Below are positions 21,660-31,984 of a stretch of DNA of 64,000 nt, piece by piece. Origin of the DNA: Melitaea cinxia (lineage: Eukaryota; Arthropoda; Insecta; Lepidoptera; Nymphalidae). The notes under the pieces were generated by a model. It did no database searches and was not told where the DNA came from. It saw only the letters and a list, made by a program, of their open reading frames with translations. A program made the position numbers and the translations under genes. The stretch covers positions 9,177,501-9,241,500 of the forward strand of contig NC_059402.1 of the NCBI RefSeq assembly GCF_905220565.1, written 5' to 3'. Each line of letters starts with the position of its first letter. Position 1 is the stretch's first letter.

Positions 21660-21705
21660 GTCGAATTGAGAACCTCCTCCTTTTTTGGAAGTCGGTTAAA
21701 AAACT
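21043..21705 (+). repeat. dispersed repeat family E, long copy
   Basis: Begins 'tgtttgctcgcaaacg' with 'aaaccgacttcaattacatc' and ends 'tttggaagtcggtta', so the ends carry an inverted 'aaccgacttc'. The interior has diverged repeated blocks ending 'atcaaaatcggtacatccag' and a poly(A) tract of about 26 nt. Other copies lie at 29738-30352, 32805-33062, 45960-46095, 49008-49322 and 60402-60525. It is common in lepidopteran genomes as far as I recall; I cannot assign its class. Confidence 0.75.
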
Positions 21706-22388
21706 ACATATTCAACTACAATATTAAAATTTATCAACGAAATAACGAATGTTGTTTACGAAAGCAAGTGACAACTAGTCGGCATTGCGCGGTTGCCCGC
21801 GATTTTTCAAGGTATTTTCACTATGCGCATTTTTGTAATTTTACCTAAGAACTATCGAGACTAAAGACATGATCGACCCCCTCTCCCCCTAAATCATCTT
21901 ACGTAATAAATGAACCATACTTATTGTCTTTTACACGATATAACACGAACGGGTCACTTTTAAGTACTCTGCATTTGTGTATTGATAAGCCATACCTAAT
22001 TACTTATGACAGGTCACATTCACACGAGACATATTAGGTATACGCGTAAGATCGATCACTAGGCGCGCGCGCGGGAAGATGGACGTACTCCGACGTACAA
22101 ACCTTATGGCGGCGCTCGCCCAACTGACCTAGTGACCTACTAATCGAATTTAGGGGGGAATTAGAATTGGCGGGGGTTGCGGCGGGCGGCGGCAAGCGGC
22201 ACAGTACAAGGCCAAGGCCGCACGCGCCGCCATTATGGCTGAAAATTATTGTGTCTACATTTCATTTATTTAAATTGAAATGTGTAGGAATTTTGTCAAA
22301 AATTAAGTACCTATTTTTTTTACATAATTCGAATGAGAATCATGTACCGAGTATCTTCTGTAAATATTGATAGTAATTCACCAGTCAC
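21706..22388. other. intergenic with GC-rich patch
   Basis: No gene is supported. A CpG-rich patch at 22050-22240 contains 'ggcgcgcgcgcgggaagatg', 'atggcggcgctcgcc' and 'ggcgggcggcggcaagcggc', and contrasts with its AT-rich surroundings. It could be a promoter of an unseen transcript or part of a mobile element. Confidence 0.35.
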
Positions 22389-22545
22389 CCTGTATATATA
22401 CAAGAACCCGACAATAACCGTTGGGGCAGTAGTCCGCCAGACACAACACATGTCGGGTTGAAGGATCCTCCCTTTGCAAGGGTGGATGATGAACTTTACA
22501 CCCTGTTCTCCATACACCCCCCAAACTTGCAACTTGCAAGTCTAG
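22389..22545 (+). repeat. interior fragment of the TRIM-like element, second copy
   Basis: Shares 'ggggcagtagtcc', 'gccagaca', 'ggatcctccctt' and 'acaccctgttc' blocks with 19750-19880 of the TRIM-like element. No terminal repeats are visible. Confidence 0.55.
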
Positions 22546-22675
22546 CTTTCTGGAGGACAATAGAAAATGTTTCCCTAGAAGAAAAGCCATATCTAAATTA
22601 AAAAAAGTTGCATAAAAAACTTTTTAGGAATGGAATAAAACTCCTTATGTAAAGAAAAGAGATGAGAGAGATATG

Positions 22676-23140
22676 AGAGACGGGCCAGGAGGCTCATCGG
22701 TGACGATGCACTGGTCGCCACAAAGCTGCAAAGCTTACATCATCGGCGTAGGGTGGCCGGCCTGTCGGTTTTTTATCGGATACACTTCGGAGAGTGTGCG
22801 CAAGAACTCCATGACCTGATTCCGCCCTCCCCCTTCCATCATCGTACAACCAGACGCTCTGCGTTACGTCACCCTTATATGGTTGACATTCCCCCTATAC
22901 GCACTAAGCGATTCGCTAGTACATTCTTGATCCGTACGGCCAAAGAATGGAACTCTCTACCAGCGTCTGTGTTTCCTGAAAGCTATGTCCTGGGGATCTT
23001 TAAGTCGCGAGTGAATAGGTTACTTCTAGGTAAGCGTGCTCCATCTTAGACCGCATTTTCACTTATCATCAGGTGAAATAGCGGTCAAACGCCAGCCTAT
23101 CTATTTATAAAAAAAAAAAAAAAAAAAAGAAAAAAAAAAC
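22676..23140 (+). mobile_element. LINE 3' end with reverse-transcriptase C-terminus
   Basis: The plus strand encodes the conserved tail of a lepidopteran non-LTR reverse transcriptase: RARRLIGDDALVATKLQSL, then RRRVAGLSVFYRIHFGECAQ, ending LLLGKRAPS at a stop at 23049. A short 3' UTR and a long A-rich tail (23108-23140) follow. It is 5'-truncated. The class is probably jockey- or CR1-like. Confidence 0.8.
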
Positions 23141-23715
23141 TTCGTATATTGGGGCTGATACACAAACTTTTTATTATAAATTAAAATTATTTAAACCAAC
23201 AAGGAAAATATCATTAATTGTCCGTATTTATGCAAAAAGGAACCCACACGACAATTTTCGGTTTTTCGTTCTTTTTAAATACTCATCTAAAAGTGGTCTA
23301 AATTATTATACAAAAGAGAACCACGTGATTTTCCCCTTGGAAACAAGGTATACGAAAAGCAGAATGGAACCACCAGCAATAATGAACATTATTAAAAAGC
23401 AAAACCGAACCACAGTACCATGGGACACTTTTGTTCAAACAAAGAAACGATATTACTATCATGTCATTTTATACAAAACAGATCCACACACACTTGGTAC
23501 CATTATAGGTACATTATACATTATTCTATTAATAACAATTATTTTTAATATACCAAATGGAACCAAGTTTCTGTGGTATGGTTATGCGTAAATTAAATAT
23601 ACAATTTAATTATCTTTTTTTTAAATGCTAAATAGAACCACAAGCATTCGGTTCTATTGTGTATAAATAAATATTGTAAAACAGTAGAACCACCAGTATG
23701 TGATTCTATTTTGCA

Positions 23716-23970
23716 TACTAGCGGTGTCCGCAATTTCGTCCAAGTGGAATTTAACAAAAAAGGTTTTGTTTAGTTCGCAGTTATAAAAAAAGTAAATGAC
23801 TAAAATAAAAGTAGCTTAAGTTACTCGTTGTTATATCAGCTATCTGCTAGTGAAAATTCCGTGAAATTCGGTTCAGCCGTTTTAGAGATTAGCCGGAGCA
23901 AACAGACACATACAGACAAATAAAAATTGTAAAAAAATGTTATTTTGGTATATGTACCGTGTATACATCC
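23716..23970 (+). repeat. RTE-like 3' end
   Basis: Contains 'cggtgtccgcaatttcgtcc', 'aattcggttcagccgtttta' and 'ttttggtatatgtaccgtgt'. It is nested in the candidate inverted-repeat transposon. Confidence 0.65.
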
Positions 23971-23994
23971 ATATGTATACCAGACATCCATATC

Positions 23995-24135
23995 TTTATG
24001 TATATTGGACCGACGATCTACGTAAGATTGCCGGTGTAGGATGGATGAGGATTGCGAAAAACTGGGATGTCTGGCGCGAACTTGGGGAGGCCTATGTCCA
24101 GCAGTGGACTGCAATGAACTGACTGACTGACTGAT
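23995..24135 (+). mobile_element. RTE-type LINE ORF C-terminus
   Basis: Encodes WTDDLRKIAGVGWMRIAKN then WRELGEAYVQQWTAMN and a stop, the typical last residues of a lepidopteran RTE-like LINE. A (GACT)n tail follows. Its last coding bases, 'ggcctatgtccagcagtgga', are the same as the tail of the family A repeats. Confidence 0.75.
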
Positions 24136-24189
24136 CCTTATGCATTTAGTTAAAAGCGATCATTTTAATATTACAAACAGACACTGAGC

Positions 24190-24745
24190 ACAGTTACGAA
24201 GATATACATATCTAATCCCCATGCTAGTGGGGCTGAAACTCTTAAGCATAGAGAGGCTCTGGTCGAACGTATAAATTTGGCTTTGAAAGAGGTATCCGAT
24301 TAGGTTGAAGTCAACCTAGTCAAATTTAATGCTTCTAAAACGCAAACTTGTCTTTTTACCTTTAAATGGAGTCCATTCTCATTAGCTCCGACTTAAAACT
24401 ACTGGTAAGAAACTAGGTAGCCTCAACAAAGTCAGGCAATACTTTACACCGCAACAGCTTCTTACTCTGTACCAAGCACAATTTCGATTGTGCATGGAGT
24501 ACTGCAGTCATTTATGAGATTGCTCTGCCAAGTACCAGCTTGCTACTTTGGATTCTGTAGATCGACACGCCGTAAGACTCATGGGTGTCGAATCACTGGT
24601 TAACTCCAGACTTCAAGTCTAAAGCATCGACGCAGGGTTGCCTGTCTGTCGGTATTGTACAGGATATATTTCGGAGAGTGTGCTCAAGAACTACAAGAAA
24701 GTCAGTAACTTAAACTGGAGACGACATGAACGAGTTTTTGTTTTC
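24190..24745 (+). pseudogene. degenerate LINE reverse-transcriptase fragment
   Basis: Frame-broken coding traces: LVERINLALKEVSD, then LGSLNKVRQYFTPQQLLTLY, QFRLCMEYCSHL, and a later SESVLKN block. This matches the C-terminal third of jockey/CR1-type reverse transcriptases, as at 22676-23140. Several stops and shifts are present. Confidence 0.65.
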
Positions 24746-26067
24746 TCTTTTTTTTATCAGAGTTTATTATGTATATGTATATATATTTGTCTATTATGAC
24801 TTTTATACAATATATATCCTTATTATTACATTTTTAAATACATTTAAAAAAGACAAATAAAAATATTTAAAAATATAAAAATGTAGTCCTCCGGTGGCAG
24901 GTTGAGGCCCAAGTTGCCAGTAGTTAAGGTTGTAGGCTGAGGAACCTCGTCACAATGAGGGCCGTTTCAAGCAACACTGCCTTTTGAATCCGACCCTTGA
25001 TCCAACAGTCAAGAGAGAGGTTCTTAAGGTGTTGGTCGAAACTCTTAACAATGAATACAATAAATTATAAATAAATAAATGGTTTGTCTGGGAGAAATGC
25101 CATAAGTCCGCCCATTGTACTTCACTGTTTGTGACTATCTTTAACCTCTGTTTATAATATATTTGTGGTGTACAATAAAGTATTAAAAAAAAACTGCACA
25201 ATTTGGACCCACCATCACCTTGCTACCACCGAACCGCTCTTTGCGGCATACCAGCTGTTATCTTGACGGAATATTTAGTTCTCCTGTGGCCGTTAGGGTA
25301 GCCAGTATCACCAGCGAAACTAGCGGTTATACAATCCATATTATCTGGGTGCACGGTAGTGCCCCAGCCAAGATGAGCCAAAAAAAACGAAAAGCACTAC
25401 CTATCTTTTCTCGAAGCGCTTCGTTGTTTTTTTGAACCCTCATAACTTGGTTTGGATTATACCAGATAAAAAAAATTCTGGGGATATGATGTCAATAGTG
25501 GATTTATTAAACATATAAAGTTTCAATTTCATAGCTCTTATACTATAGATTTTATTGATATCTAAAAAACCCCGATTTCGTCACTCACTGATGATCATAA
25601 AAATTCTTAGAGTACTTCCTGAACTCCCAGAAAGCTGAAATTTGGTATGTAAGCTAGTACTAGTACACAAACAAAAAAAAAATCTAAAACTTGGAACTTT
25701 TACCCCCCAACCCCTTAAATCCCCTAGGGGATGGAAGTTTTTATGAGACTTCCGCAAATTTTGATGCTAGAGGTCTGAAAATTGATATAGGGACTCCTTG
25801 TTACTCATTGTTATAAATAATAATAGTAAAATACATAAAAAATAAAAATCGGTTAAGTATTAGTTTATGTGGCAAAGTTACATTTTGTAATTTTGGTATT
25901 TAAGTTTTGGCGGAGGTCACCGTTTGCATATCAGTTCAACATAAAATCAAAAACAGCGTGCTTAAACCAAATATGGTGAAGATTGGATGATATTTATGGT
26001 ATAAAATGTGTCGGAGGTAAAATGCAGCTATAATATTGTCATAAGCAACTTACAAAAAGAAGTGAAA
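24746..26067. other. non-coding, probable transposon interior
   Basis: AT-rich sequence with an A-rich tail after an AATAAAG-like motif near 25170 and repeat-like text at 25430-25830 ('cataacttggtttggattat', 'ccccttaaatcccctagggg'). No coding region is supported. Confidence 0.35.
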
Positions 26068-26297
26068 TCCCACCAAAAACATTTTCATGTAAAATGTTGC
26101 CAAGACGAGATCATATGGCTCGCGATGTCAAAAAGTTATCAGATCTCATGTAGAGCCAAGCTTCTAACTCTACACGCCCTAACTCTACAAGCCCTAATTT
26201 TACAAACTCTACACCTTAGTCAAAATATGTGGCTTAGTAGTGCGAGCCATATGATCTCGTCTTGGCAACATTTTACATGAAAATGTTTTTGGTGGGA
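26068..26297. repeat. perfect 56-bp inverted repeat
   Basis: The arms 26068-26123 and 26242-26297 are exact reverse complements over all 56 bp, around a 118-bp spacer. The left arm starts 'tcccaccaaaaacattttca' and ends 'catatggctcgc'. The spacer contains short near-repeats of 'aactctacaagccct'. Confidence 0.97.
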
Positions 26298-26402
26298 TAT
26301 CTCATTACACAAGATGCAAAGAGCTTTTATAATGCTCTCATTAGTGATAATGCAATAGAAGACGATAGAGATGGACTAGATACGGTGGATTTCGAAACCT
26401 AA
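26295..26402 (+). pseudogene. coding remnant, possible transposase C-terminus
   Basis: A 35-codon open stretch ending at TAA (26400-26402). It reads GYLITQDAKSFYNAL, then NAIEDDRDGLDTVDFET. The acidic ending and its place inside the candidate inverted-repeat element suggest the tail of its lost transposase. This is inference; I do not recognise the family. Confidence 0.3.
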
Positions 26403-26808
26403 TATGATAATAACGTCAAATAAACGTATCTATATGTATAATTTAATATATTTTTTGGTAATTAAAGCTATAATACAATATTATAAATAAACAGTTTCAT
26501 TTGTATGAATAAATCCCTGGGGTGTGGTTCTTTTTTGTATATTAGAAAAGCTATCAACTAGTACATGCTAAAAGGAACCACATGCAGATTTTTTTAATTA
26601 TCTAAAAAGTTTAAGAGTATTCAGATCAAATTTGTATACTCATACTTTAATTAGTAATTTATTCATGAATTTAAATAAAATATATATTAATTTTGCTTCA
26701 TCTAACAGAGCTGCACATGTTTTTGTAAATCCTTTGATATCTCAGAAGTTCCTTTTTGCTGGGTGGGTCCTTTTTGCATAAATACGGACAATTTATGTTA
26801 CCTTGTTA

Positions 26809-27327
26809 AATATTTATCAATCAATAACATCCCTTTTTGGTCAAAAATCACGTTTACGATAACTGTTTTCCACCATTTAATAAATATACTAAAAGCAATC
26901 TGCCCTGCATACTTAGAAAAGTATGTTGGAAACTAATTTAAATATGTAGTTGTAGTTTAAAAAAAACTTATTATTTATTTCAACTTAACGTATTAACGTA
27001 ACGTAAGTACGTATTTTAAATTTATTAAATATTGTGTGTAAACTATAAAATGTAAATCGACAAAAGTGAAAGTTTCATTGACGTCAGCTTGACATTTACT
27101 GTCTTCGGCAGATTGAGAAATGCTCATAGTTACGTAAAATATTTTATTTTCTGTAAGTTTTGTAAGGAATTAAGTTTTACTGTAATAACACATTAGATGA
27201 TCTAAGTTTGTAAGTGAAGTAAAGAAGCAGTAAATAAGTGCAGTATTGGTTTTTATTAATATAAAATAATGTTGCTATACATTTTTATAGGTTGTATATA
27301 AAATTGCGTATTTATTTTTCAGGCAAA
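26809..27327 (+). promoter_or_regulatory. NDUFS7 upstream region and 5' UTR intron
   Basis: The coding exon is preceded by an intron: a polypyrimidine tract ends in cag at 27320-27322, six bases before the ATG. A plausible 5' UTR donor is 'tctgtaagt' at about 27150, or 'tttgtaagtg' at about 27207. Transcription therefore probably starts around 27060-27140. No TATA box is evident. Confidence 0.45.
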
Positions 27328-29079
27328 ATGCAAGTTGTTAAAGCTTTAGGAGCTTCGGCTTCTACCATTCATTCTGTAATAAAGAAAGGAGGATTTACAC
27401 CCATGATAGATATTATACGACAAACACATCTGCCTGCGCCGAACCCAAAAGAAAGAAGACCCTATTCACCTTTCCAAGACACTAGTAATATGGCAGAATA
27501 TGCTGTGGCTAGGCTTGATGATTTGTTAAATTGGGGAAGAAAGGGTTCTATATGGCCCATGACATTTGGTTTAGCTTGTTGCGCTGTTGAAATGATGCAC
27601 ATTGCTGCACCTCGTTATGACATGGACAGGTATTTAATTAAGCATTCATTTAATTATCACATACAAACTCTTTCTAAATGATTGCATGATTTTTATTACA
27701 AAAAAATATATAGCTTTTATTAATATTAAAATGTAAACAAACCATTCAAAACTCTTAAATTGTCCATAGAACTTAATGAAAATAAAATTATGATTTTTAG
27801 ATATGGTGTGGTATTTAGAGCTTCACCCCGTCAAGCAGATGTGATGATAGTTGCGGGGACTTTAACCAATAAAATGGCTCCAGCTTTGAGAAAAGTTTAT
27901 GATCAGATGCCTGATCCGAGATGGGTTATTTCTATGGGTAGCTGTGCTAATGGTGGTGGTTATTACCACTATTCTTATTCAGTTGTAAGGTAAGTCCTCT
28001 TATTGATATATTGCAAACATTTTGATTTATTAAAGATAATAATTATTTGTGCTGTGTGGCTACGGCACTAAAGAATATAGCCACCCCCTCTCTTCCCGTG
28101 GGTGTCGTAAGAGGCGACTAAGGGATAACAAGGTTCCACTACCACTTTTTAACTTAAGAAGCCGACCGATGGCGGGATAACCATCTAACTGCTGGCTTTG
28201 AAACACACAGGCCGAAGACGGGCAGCAGCGTTGTAGGTGCGACAAAGCCAACTCTGCGGTCACCAACCCGCCTGCCCAGCGTGGTGACTATGGGCAACAC
28301 ACATGAGTTCATGCATTTTTGGCGCAAACTTGTGGAGGCCTATGTCCAGCAGTGGACTGCAATAGGCTGGAATGATGATGATGATGAATAATTATATAAG
28401 AATTTCAACTGAATAAACTGTTGAGTATCTTGATTCCATGTTTGTGCAGCGGTCACAGCACTGGTTTGACTGTTACGTTGGTGGTTGCGGGTTCGATCCC
28501 CGCACATGACAAATATTTGTATTGGCCATACAGATGTTTACTGTGGTCTGTGTGTTTATGCAGTTCTTGTAATACTCCCCACTGCACCTCGGAAAGCACG
28601 TTAAGCAGTCAGCCCCGGTTGTTATCATGTCCACCTGATAGCGATCGTTACTCATATTAGGGAATATATCCTTAATTTTTACTATTAACTTTAACAGAAC
28701 TAAGTCTGTCCAGGCAGCTAGTTAAAAATAATTGTAATTTGAAATGAATAAAAATATTGTGAGGCTATGGACTCTTAAGGCCTTAGTGACACTGAGCCAT
28801 AAACAATTATGAGCCTTTGCTAAATATTGTTGTAAAGCTACTTGAAATAGATTTATGTATATGGGGTTCAATGTGGGCTCATAGCTGTAGTAGACATTAG
28901 TATTGGAGCTTTAATATTCATGAAACATTCTGATTTTCAGAGGATGTGATCGCATTGTGCCCGTTGATATCTATGTCCCTGGATGTCCACCAACAGCCGA
29001 AGCTCTACTGTATGGAGTCTTACAATTACAAAAAAAGGTTAAGAGAATGAAAACAGTTCAAGTTTGGTATAGGAAATAA
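27328..29079 (+). CDS. NDUFS7: NDUFS7, complex I 20 kDa iron-sulfur subunit
   Basis: Three coding exons: 27328-27629, 27801-27989, 28941-29079; the product is 209 aa, against about 213 in human. This core matrix-arm subunit of mitochondrial NADH:ubiquinone oxidoreductase holds the N2 [4Fe-4S] cluster, the last electron donor to quinone. The four expected ligands are visible: the tandem Cys84-Cys85 (FGLACCAVEMMH), Cys149 (MGSCANGGGYY) and Cys179 (VPGCPPTAEALLYG). The N-terminus (MQVVKALGASASTIHSVIKK) is basic and Ser/Ala-rich, as a mitochondrial targeting peptide should be. The start was chosen as the first ATG after the 5' UTR acceptor, in frame with the conserved body. Intron 2 carries a family A repeat and a family B SINE. 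No defects were seen. Confidence 0.97.
28049..28386 (+). repeat. GATGAT-tailed repeat (family A) in NDUFS7 intron 2
   Basis: Full-looking copy from 'gtgctgtgtggctacggcac' to a (GATGAT)n tail. Internal reading frames are artefacts. Confidence 0.9.
28442..28675 (+). repeat. tRNA-like SINE (family B) in NDUFS7 intron 2
   Basis: B box 'gcgggttcgatccccgcaca' at about 28487, followed by 'gcacctcggaaagcacgtta' and 'gatagcgatcgttactcata'. The 3' end is lost. Confidence 0.75.
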
Positions 29080-29396
29080 AGCTAATTAACAATGAGCGAC
29101 GAAATACGAAATAGTGTTATTTATTCTCATCATTGCAGTAACATGATCATATAGTAGAAATTTCTATGTTTTATTTTAATTACCCTGACTTGTTATATAA
29201 ATATTTAAAGTAAAATAAATTTCAAAGAAACAAATTTATTAAGGGTAAATACCTAGGAGAAAATCATGTACTCAAACAGCCTCATAAGAAATTCATAATT
29301 TTATTCTTTTAATTTATTCTTAGTAAAAATAGAACAGTACATCATTTTTGGAACTAAGATTGTTTTTGATTTAAGGATCTCCTAGTTTCCTTCACA
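29080..29396 (+). other. NDUFS7 3' flank
   Basis: AT-rich 3' UTR and flank, with AATAAA motifs near 29213. Nothing else is seen. Confidence 0.45.
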
Positions 29397-29640
29397 TCAT
29401 CATCGTCATCATCACTTCAGGCTATCGCAAATTGCTGGATATAGGCCTCCCCAAGTTCGCGCCAAACATCCCGGTTTTTCGCTATCCTCATCCAGCCACC
29501 ACTGGCAATCAGAGATTGTCGTGCCAGCAGGCCGAAGGGCATCCCACACTGCGTTTGCCAACACATCTGCTCTAGCGGCTATCAGTCCTGTGACAGGTGA
29601 CCAGGCCGTGGCCACAAAAAAAAACTCCATTTTCATCGGT
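29397..29640 (-). mobile_element. LINE ORF C-terminus with ATCATC tail
   Basis: On the minus strand this encodes a degenerate LINE ORF end, with a WWLDEDSEKPG region followed by the 'ggcgcgaacttggggaggcc' block and 'tttgcgatagcc', then a GATGAT-type tail at 29397-29412. It is related to the RTE-type end at 23995-24135. Confidence 0.6.
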
Positions 29641-29737
29641 GTCTAAGAAAAATGGATCTTGGGGTTGTCCAATAATCATTTGATGTTTTTACATGAAATT
29701 TTTGACCCTCCACATACCTAAACATCACATGTATTTT

Positions 29738-30352
29738 TTAACCGACTTCCAAAAAAACAGGAGGTTCTCAATTCGACTGTATTTTTTTTTTTCTTTTTTT
29801 TTTAAGTATGTTACATCAGAACTTATGACCGTGTGGACCGATTTTGACAATTTTTTTTAATCGAAAGGTGGTGTGTGTCAATTGGTCCCATTTAAATTTA
29901 TTTGAGATCTAACAACTACTTTTCGAGTTATATCTAATAATGCGTTTTTACTTGACGCTTTTTTCGTCGACCTACGTTGTATTATACCGCATAACTTTCT
30001 ACTGGATGTACCGATTTTGATAATTCTTTTTTTGTTGAAAAGGGGATATCCCTAGTTTGGTACTGTGATAAGGAAACCAGGATCTGATGATGGGATCCCA
30101 GAGAAATCGAGGGAAACTCTCGAAAATCTGTAATAACTTTTTACTGGGTGTACCGATTTTGATAATTTTTAATTTAATCGAAAGCTGATGTTAATCATGT
30201 GGTCATATATAAATTTTATCGAGATCTGATAACTACTTTTTGAGTAATCTTTGATAACGCGTAGTTACTTGACTATTTTTTCGTCGATCTACGTTGTATT
30301 ACTCGTCGATGTCATTGAATCGGTTTTTTTTCGTTTGCGAGCAAACACAATT
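29738..30352 (-). repeat. dispersed repeat family E, long copy
   Basis: Reverse orientation relative to 21043-21705. It starts 'aaccgacttccaaaaaaaca' and ends 'cgtttgcgagcaaacacaat'. The internal blocks match in order. Confidence 0.8.
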
Positions 30353-30845
30353 ATTACTGTATATAAGTAAATTAAATTAAAATGCGGTCTACGAATAAGA
30401 TCAATTTAATCATTAATAACTTACGTAAAGTGCGCCCTAATATATTATTTAACATGAACTTTATTGAATAGCAATAAAGTTCAAATTGACCCTACGTTTA
30501 ATTTAGAAAACGTTTATATGGGAAAAAGAAAAGGGCTGGTTTTAGGGAAAAAAATGTGAATGTAGGAAATTTTTGTTTTTTAAATAAATCGAGCCATTTG
30601 AGGGAATTTTGGTTAAAATATACATATACAAACGTATGTATTTTAAATTGTAAAATCCGTGAATTGATGATGATGATGAATGATGAAATCCGAAAATTTT
30701 AATTCAACATTTCTGAAAATAGAATACCCCTGCATCATTTGAGTATAAAAAACAAGTCTTTTAGTGCAACAAGTTTTTAAGTTTACATGTACTGAGAAAC
30801 ATTGAAATAAAAACATGCATTCTTATTCCACGTAAATGATATGTC
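30353..30845. other. intergenic, no gene seen
   Basis: AT-rich sequence with a short ATGATG run at 30666-30680. No coding region is seen. Confidence 0.35.
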
Positions 30846-31138
30846 CAGCCGGCCTAGCATGCATACAACGAGATATCTCTTGACGAGAGAGAGAGATAAT
30901 GTCTACATCGAGTATTTTCTCGATTACCCTAACATGCGCACTACGAGAGACAAAATTCTCTTCCGAAGACTTCGCCTTGTCGAGTAGAGAAACATTATCA
31001 ACCATAATCACAACTGAATATCATTCTTATTTCTTATGTCGTAAAGTTGAATTTACAAGGTTATTGACCAATCGTGCCAAACCGGGATGAGCCAACGTTT
31101 GTATAATTTCAAACGAGTGACACATGTTTTATTTAACA

Positions 31139-31180
31139 ATGTTCTCGGCCTTTTGGCTAAGATAAAAAGTGTATATCTAA
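31139..31180 (+). pseudogene. U2 snRNA 5' fragment (pseudogene)
   Basis: 'ttctcggccttttggctaag' at 31142, followed by 'ataaaaagtgtatatct', is the conserved 5' end of U2 spliceosomal RNA with several changes. The similarity stops after roughly 40 nt, before the branch-point recognition loop. It is therefore a retro-copied or decayed fragment and not a functional U2 gene. Confidence 0.8.
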
Positions 31181-31309
31181 TTTAAAAAATCTAATATGGA
31201 AAATAAAACGTCGTAAGTAAATGAATTTAATTATATATGTAAAACAATATGCTCGTGTTGTGCTTTATATCTTGTCGCACATTAGATAATTGTAATTCTA
31301 TCACGCATT

Positions 31310-31532
31310 CTTCTTTTTTTTTTTTTAATTTTTAAAATTTTTTGAATTTTTGAATTTTTTTTTTTTAGATTATTGATTTTACTTTTATTCTATTTAATTT
31401 TATTTTTACTTATTGATTTTTTTAATATAATTTTGTTTTGTTTTTTATTCTGAATGTTGTCTTGTCTTGTTGTACTAACCCAATATGGACTTATACTTTG
31501 GTCTGAAATAAAGTATTATTATTATTATTATT
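31310..31532 (+). repeat. LINE-type 3' tail with (ATT)n
   Basis: T-rich low-complexity sequence, then 'caatatggacttatactttg' and 'ctgaaataaagtattatt' with an (ATT)n tail. This is a typical 3' end of a non-LTR element. It lies about 260 bp downstream of the U2 fragment. Confidence 0.5.
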
Positions 31533-31984
31533 TAGAATAAGAAGAAATTACCGAAATTATATAATTATAATAGGGAAACGCCATGGTATACAAAAAATAG
31601 GCACCCGGTTTTATTTATTTTCTATTTATCGTCTTTCTCGTCGATAATATTGAAGACGAGAAGTTTCTCTTCCTAAAACGACAAAATTCGACAAAATTAC
31701 GATGTCATGTTAGCTTCCGTAGAGATAAATATCACAGATCACTAAAATTTAATGATTATCTCTTCTATTGACGTAACGAGAAGAGTATCACATGCACGCA
31801 TGTTAGCTACTGTAGACATAGAGAGATAATACGAGAAAAGGGGTAGACAAAATTTTGTCGTGGCGTGCATGCTAGGCCTGCTGAACGCCGAAGTCGTCTA
31901 TAGTTGACCGCTAGGGATGTGACGCAAGAGGTATAAATAAATAATAAAAAAATAAATATTTACAATACACCGTCATCTGTTCCT

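Larger units (their letters stand above)
23199..26808. mobile_element. candidate TIR DNA transposon, nested with other elements
   Basis: Imperfect terminal inverted repeats: left 23199-23247 (core 'aattgtccgtatttatgcaa' then 'aaaggaacccac') and right 26763-26808 in reverse complement. Both continue outward to an 'aacaagg' end. Inside both ends the motif GAACCAC (or its complement) recurs, at about 23318, 23367, 23407, 23635, 23687, 26524 and 26575, as subterminal transposase-binding sites often do. The centre holds unrelated RTE and LINE fragments, a 56-bp perfect inverted repeat and a 35-codon coding remnant. The superfamily is not assigned. Confidence 0.5.
30846..31884. mobile_element. inverted-repeat-bounded block (MITE-like)
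   Basis: Outer ends: left 'cagccggcctagcatgcat' (30846-30864) and right 'gcatgctaggcctgctg' (31867-31883), near reverse complements. Further in, both flanks carry many scattered sense and antisense matches to 'cgagagacaaaatt', 'gagataat' and 'ctaacatgcg', as in hairpin-prone non-autonomous DNA elements. The middle holds a U2-like fragment and a LINE-type 3' tail. Superfamily and target duplication were not determined. Confidence 0.5.
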
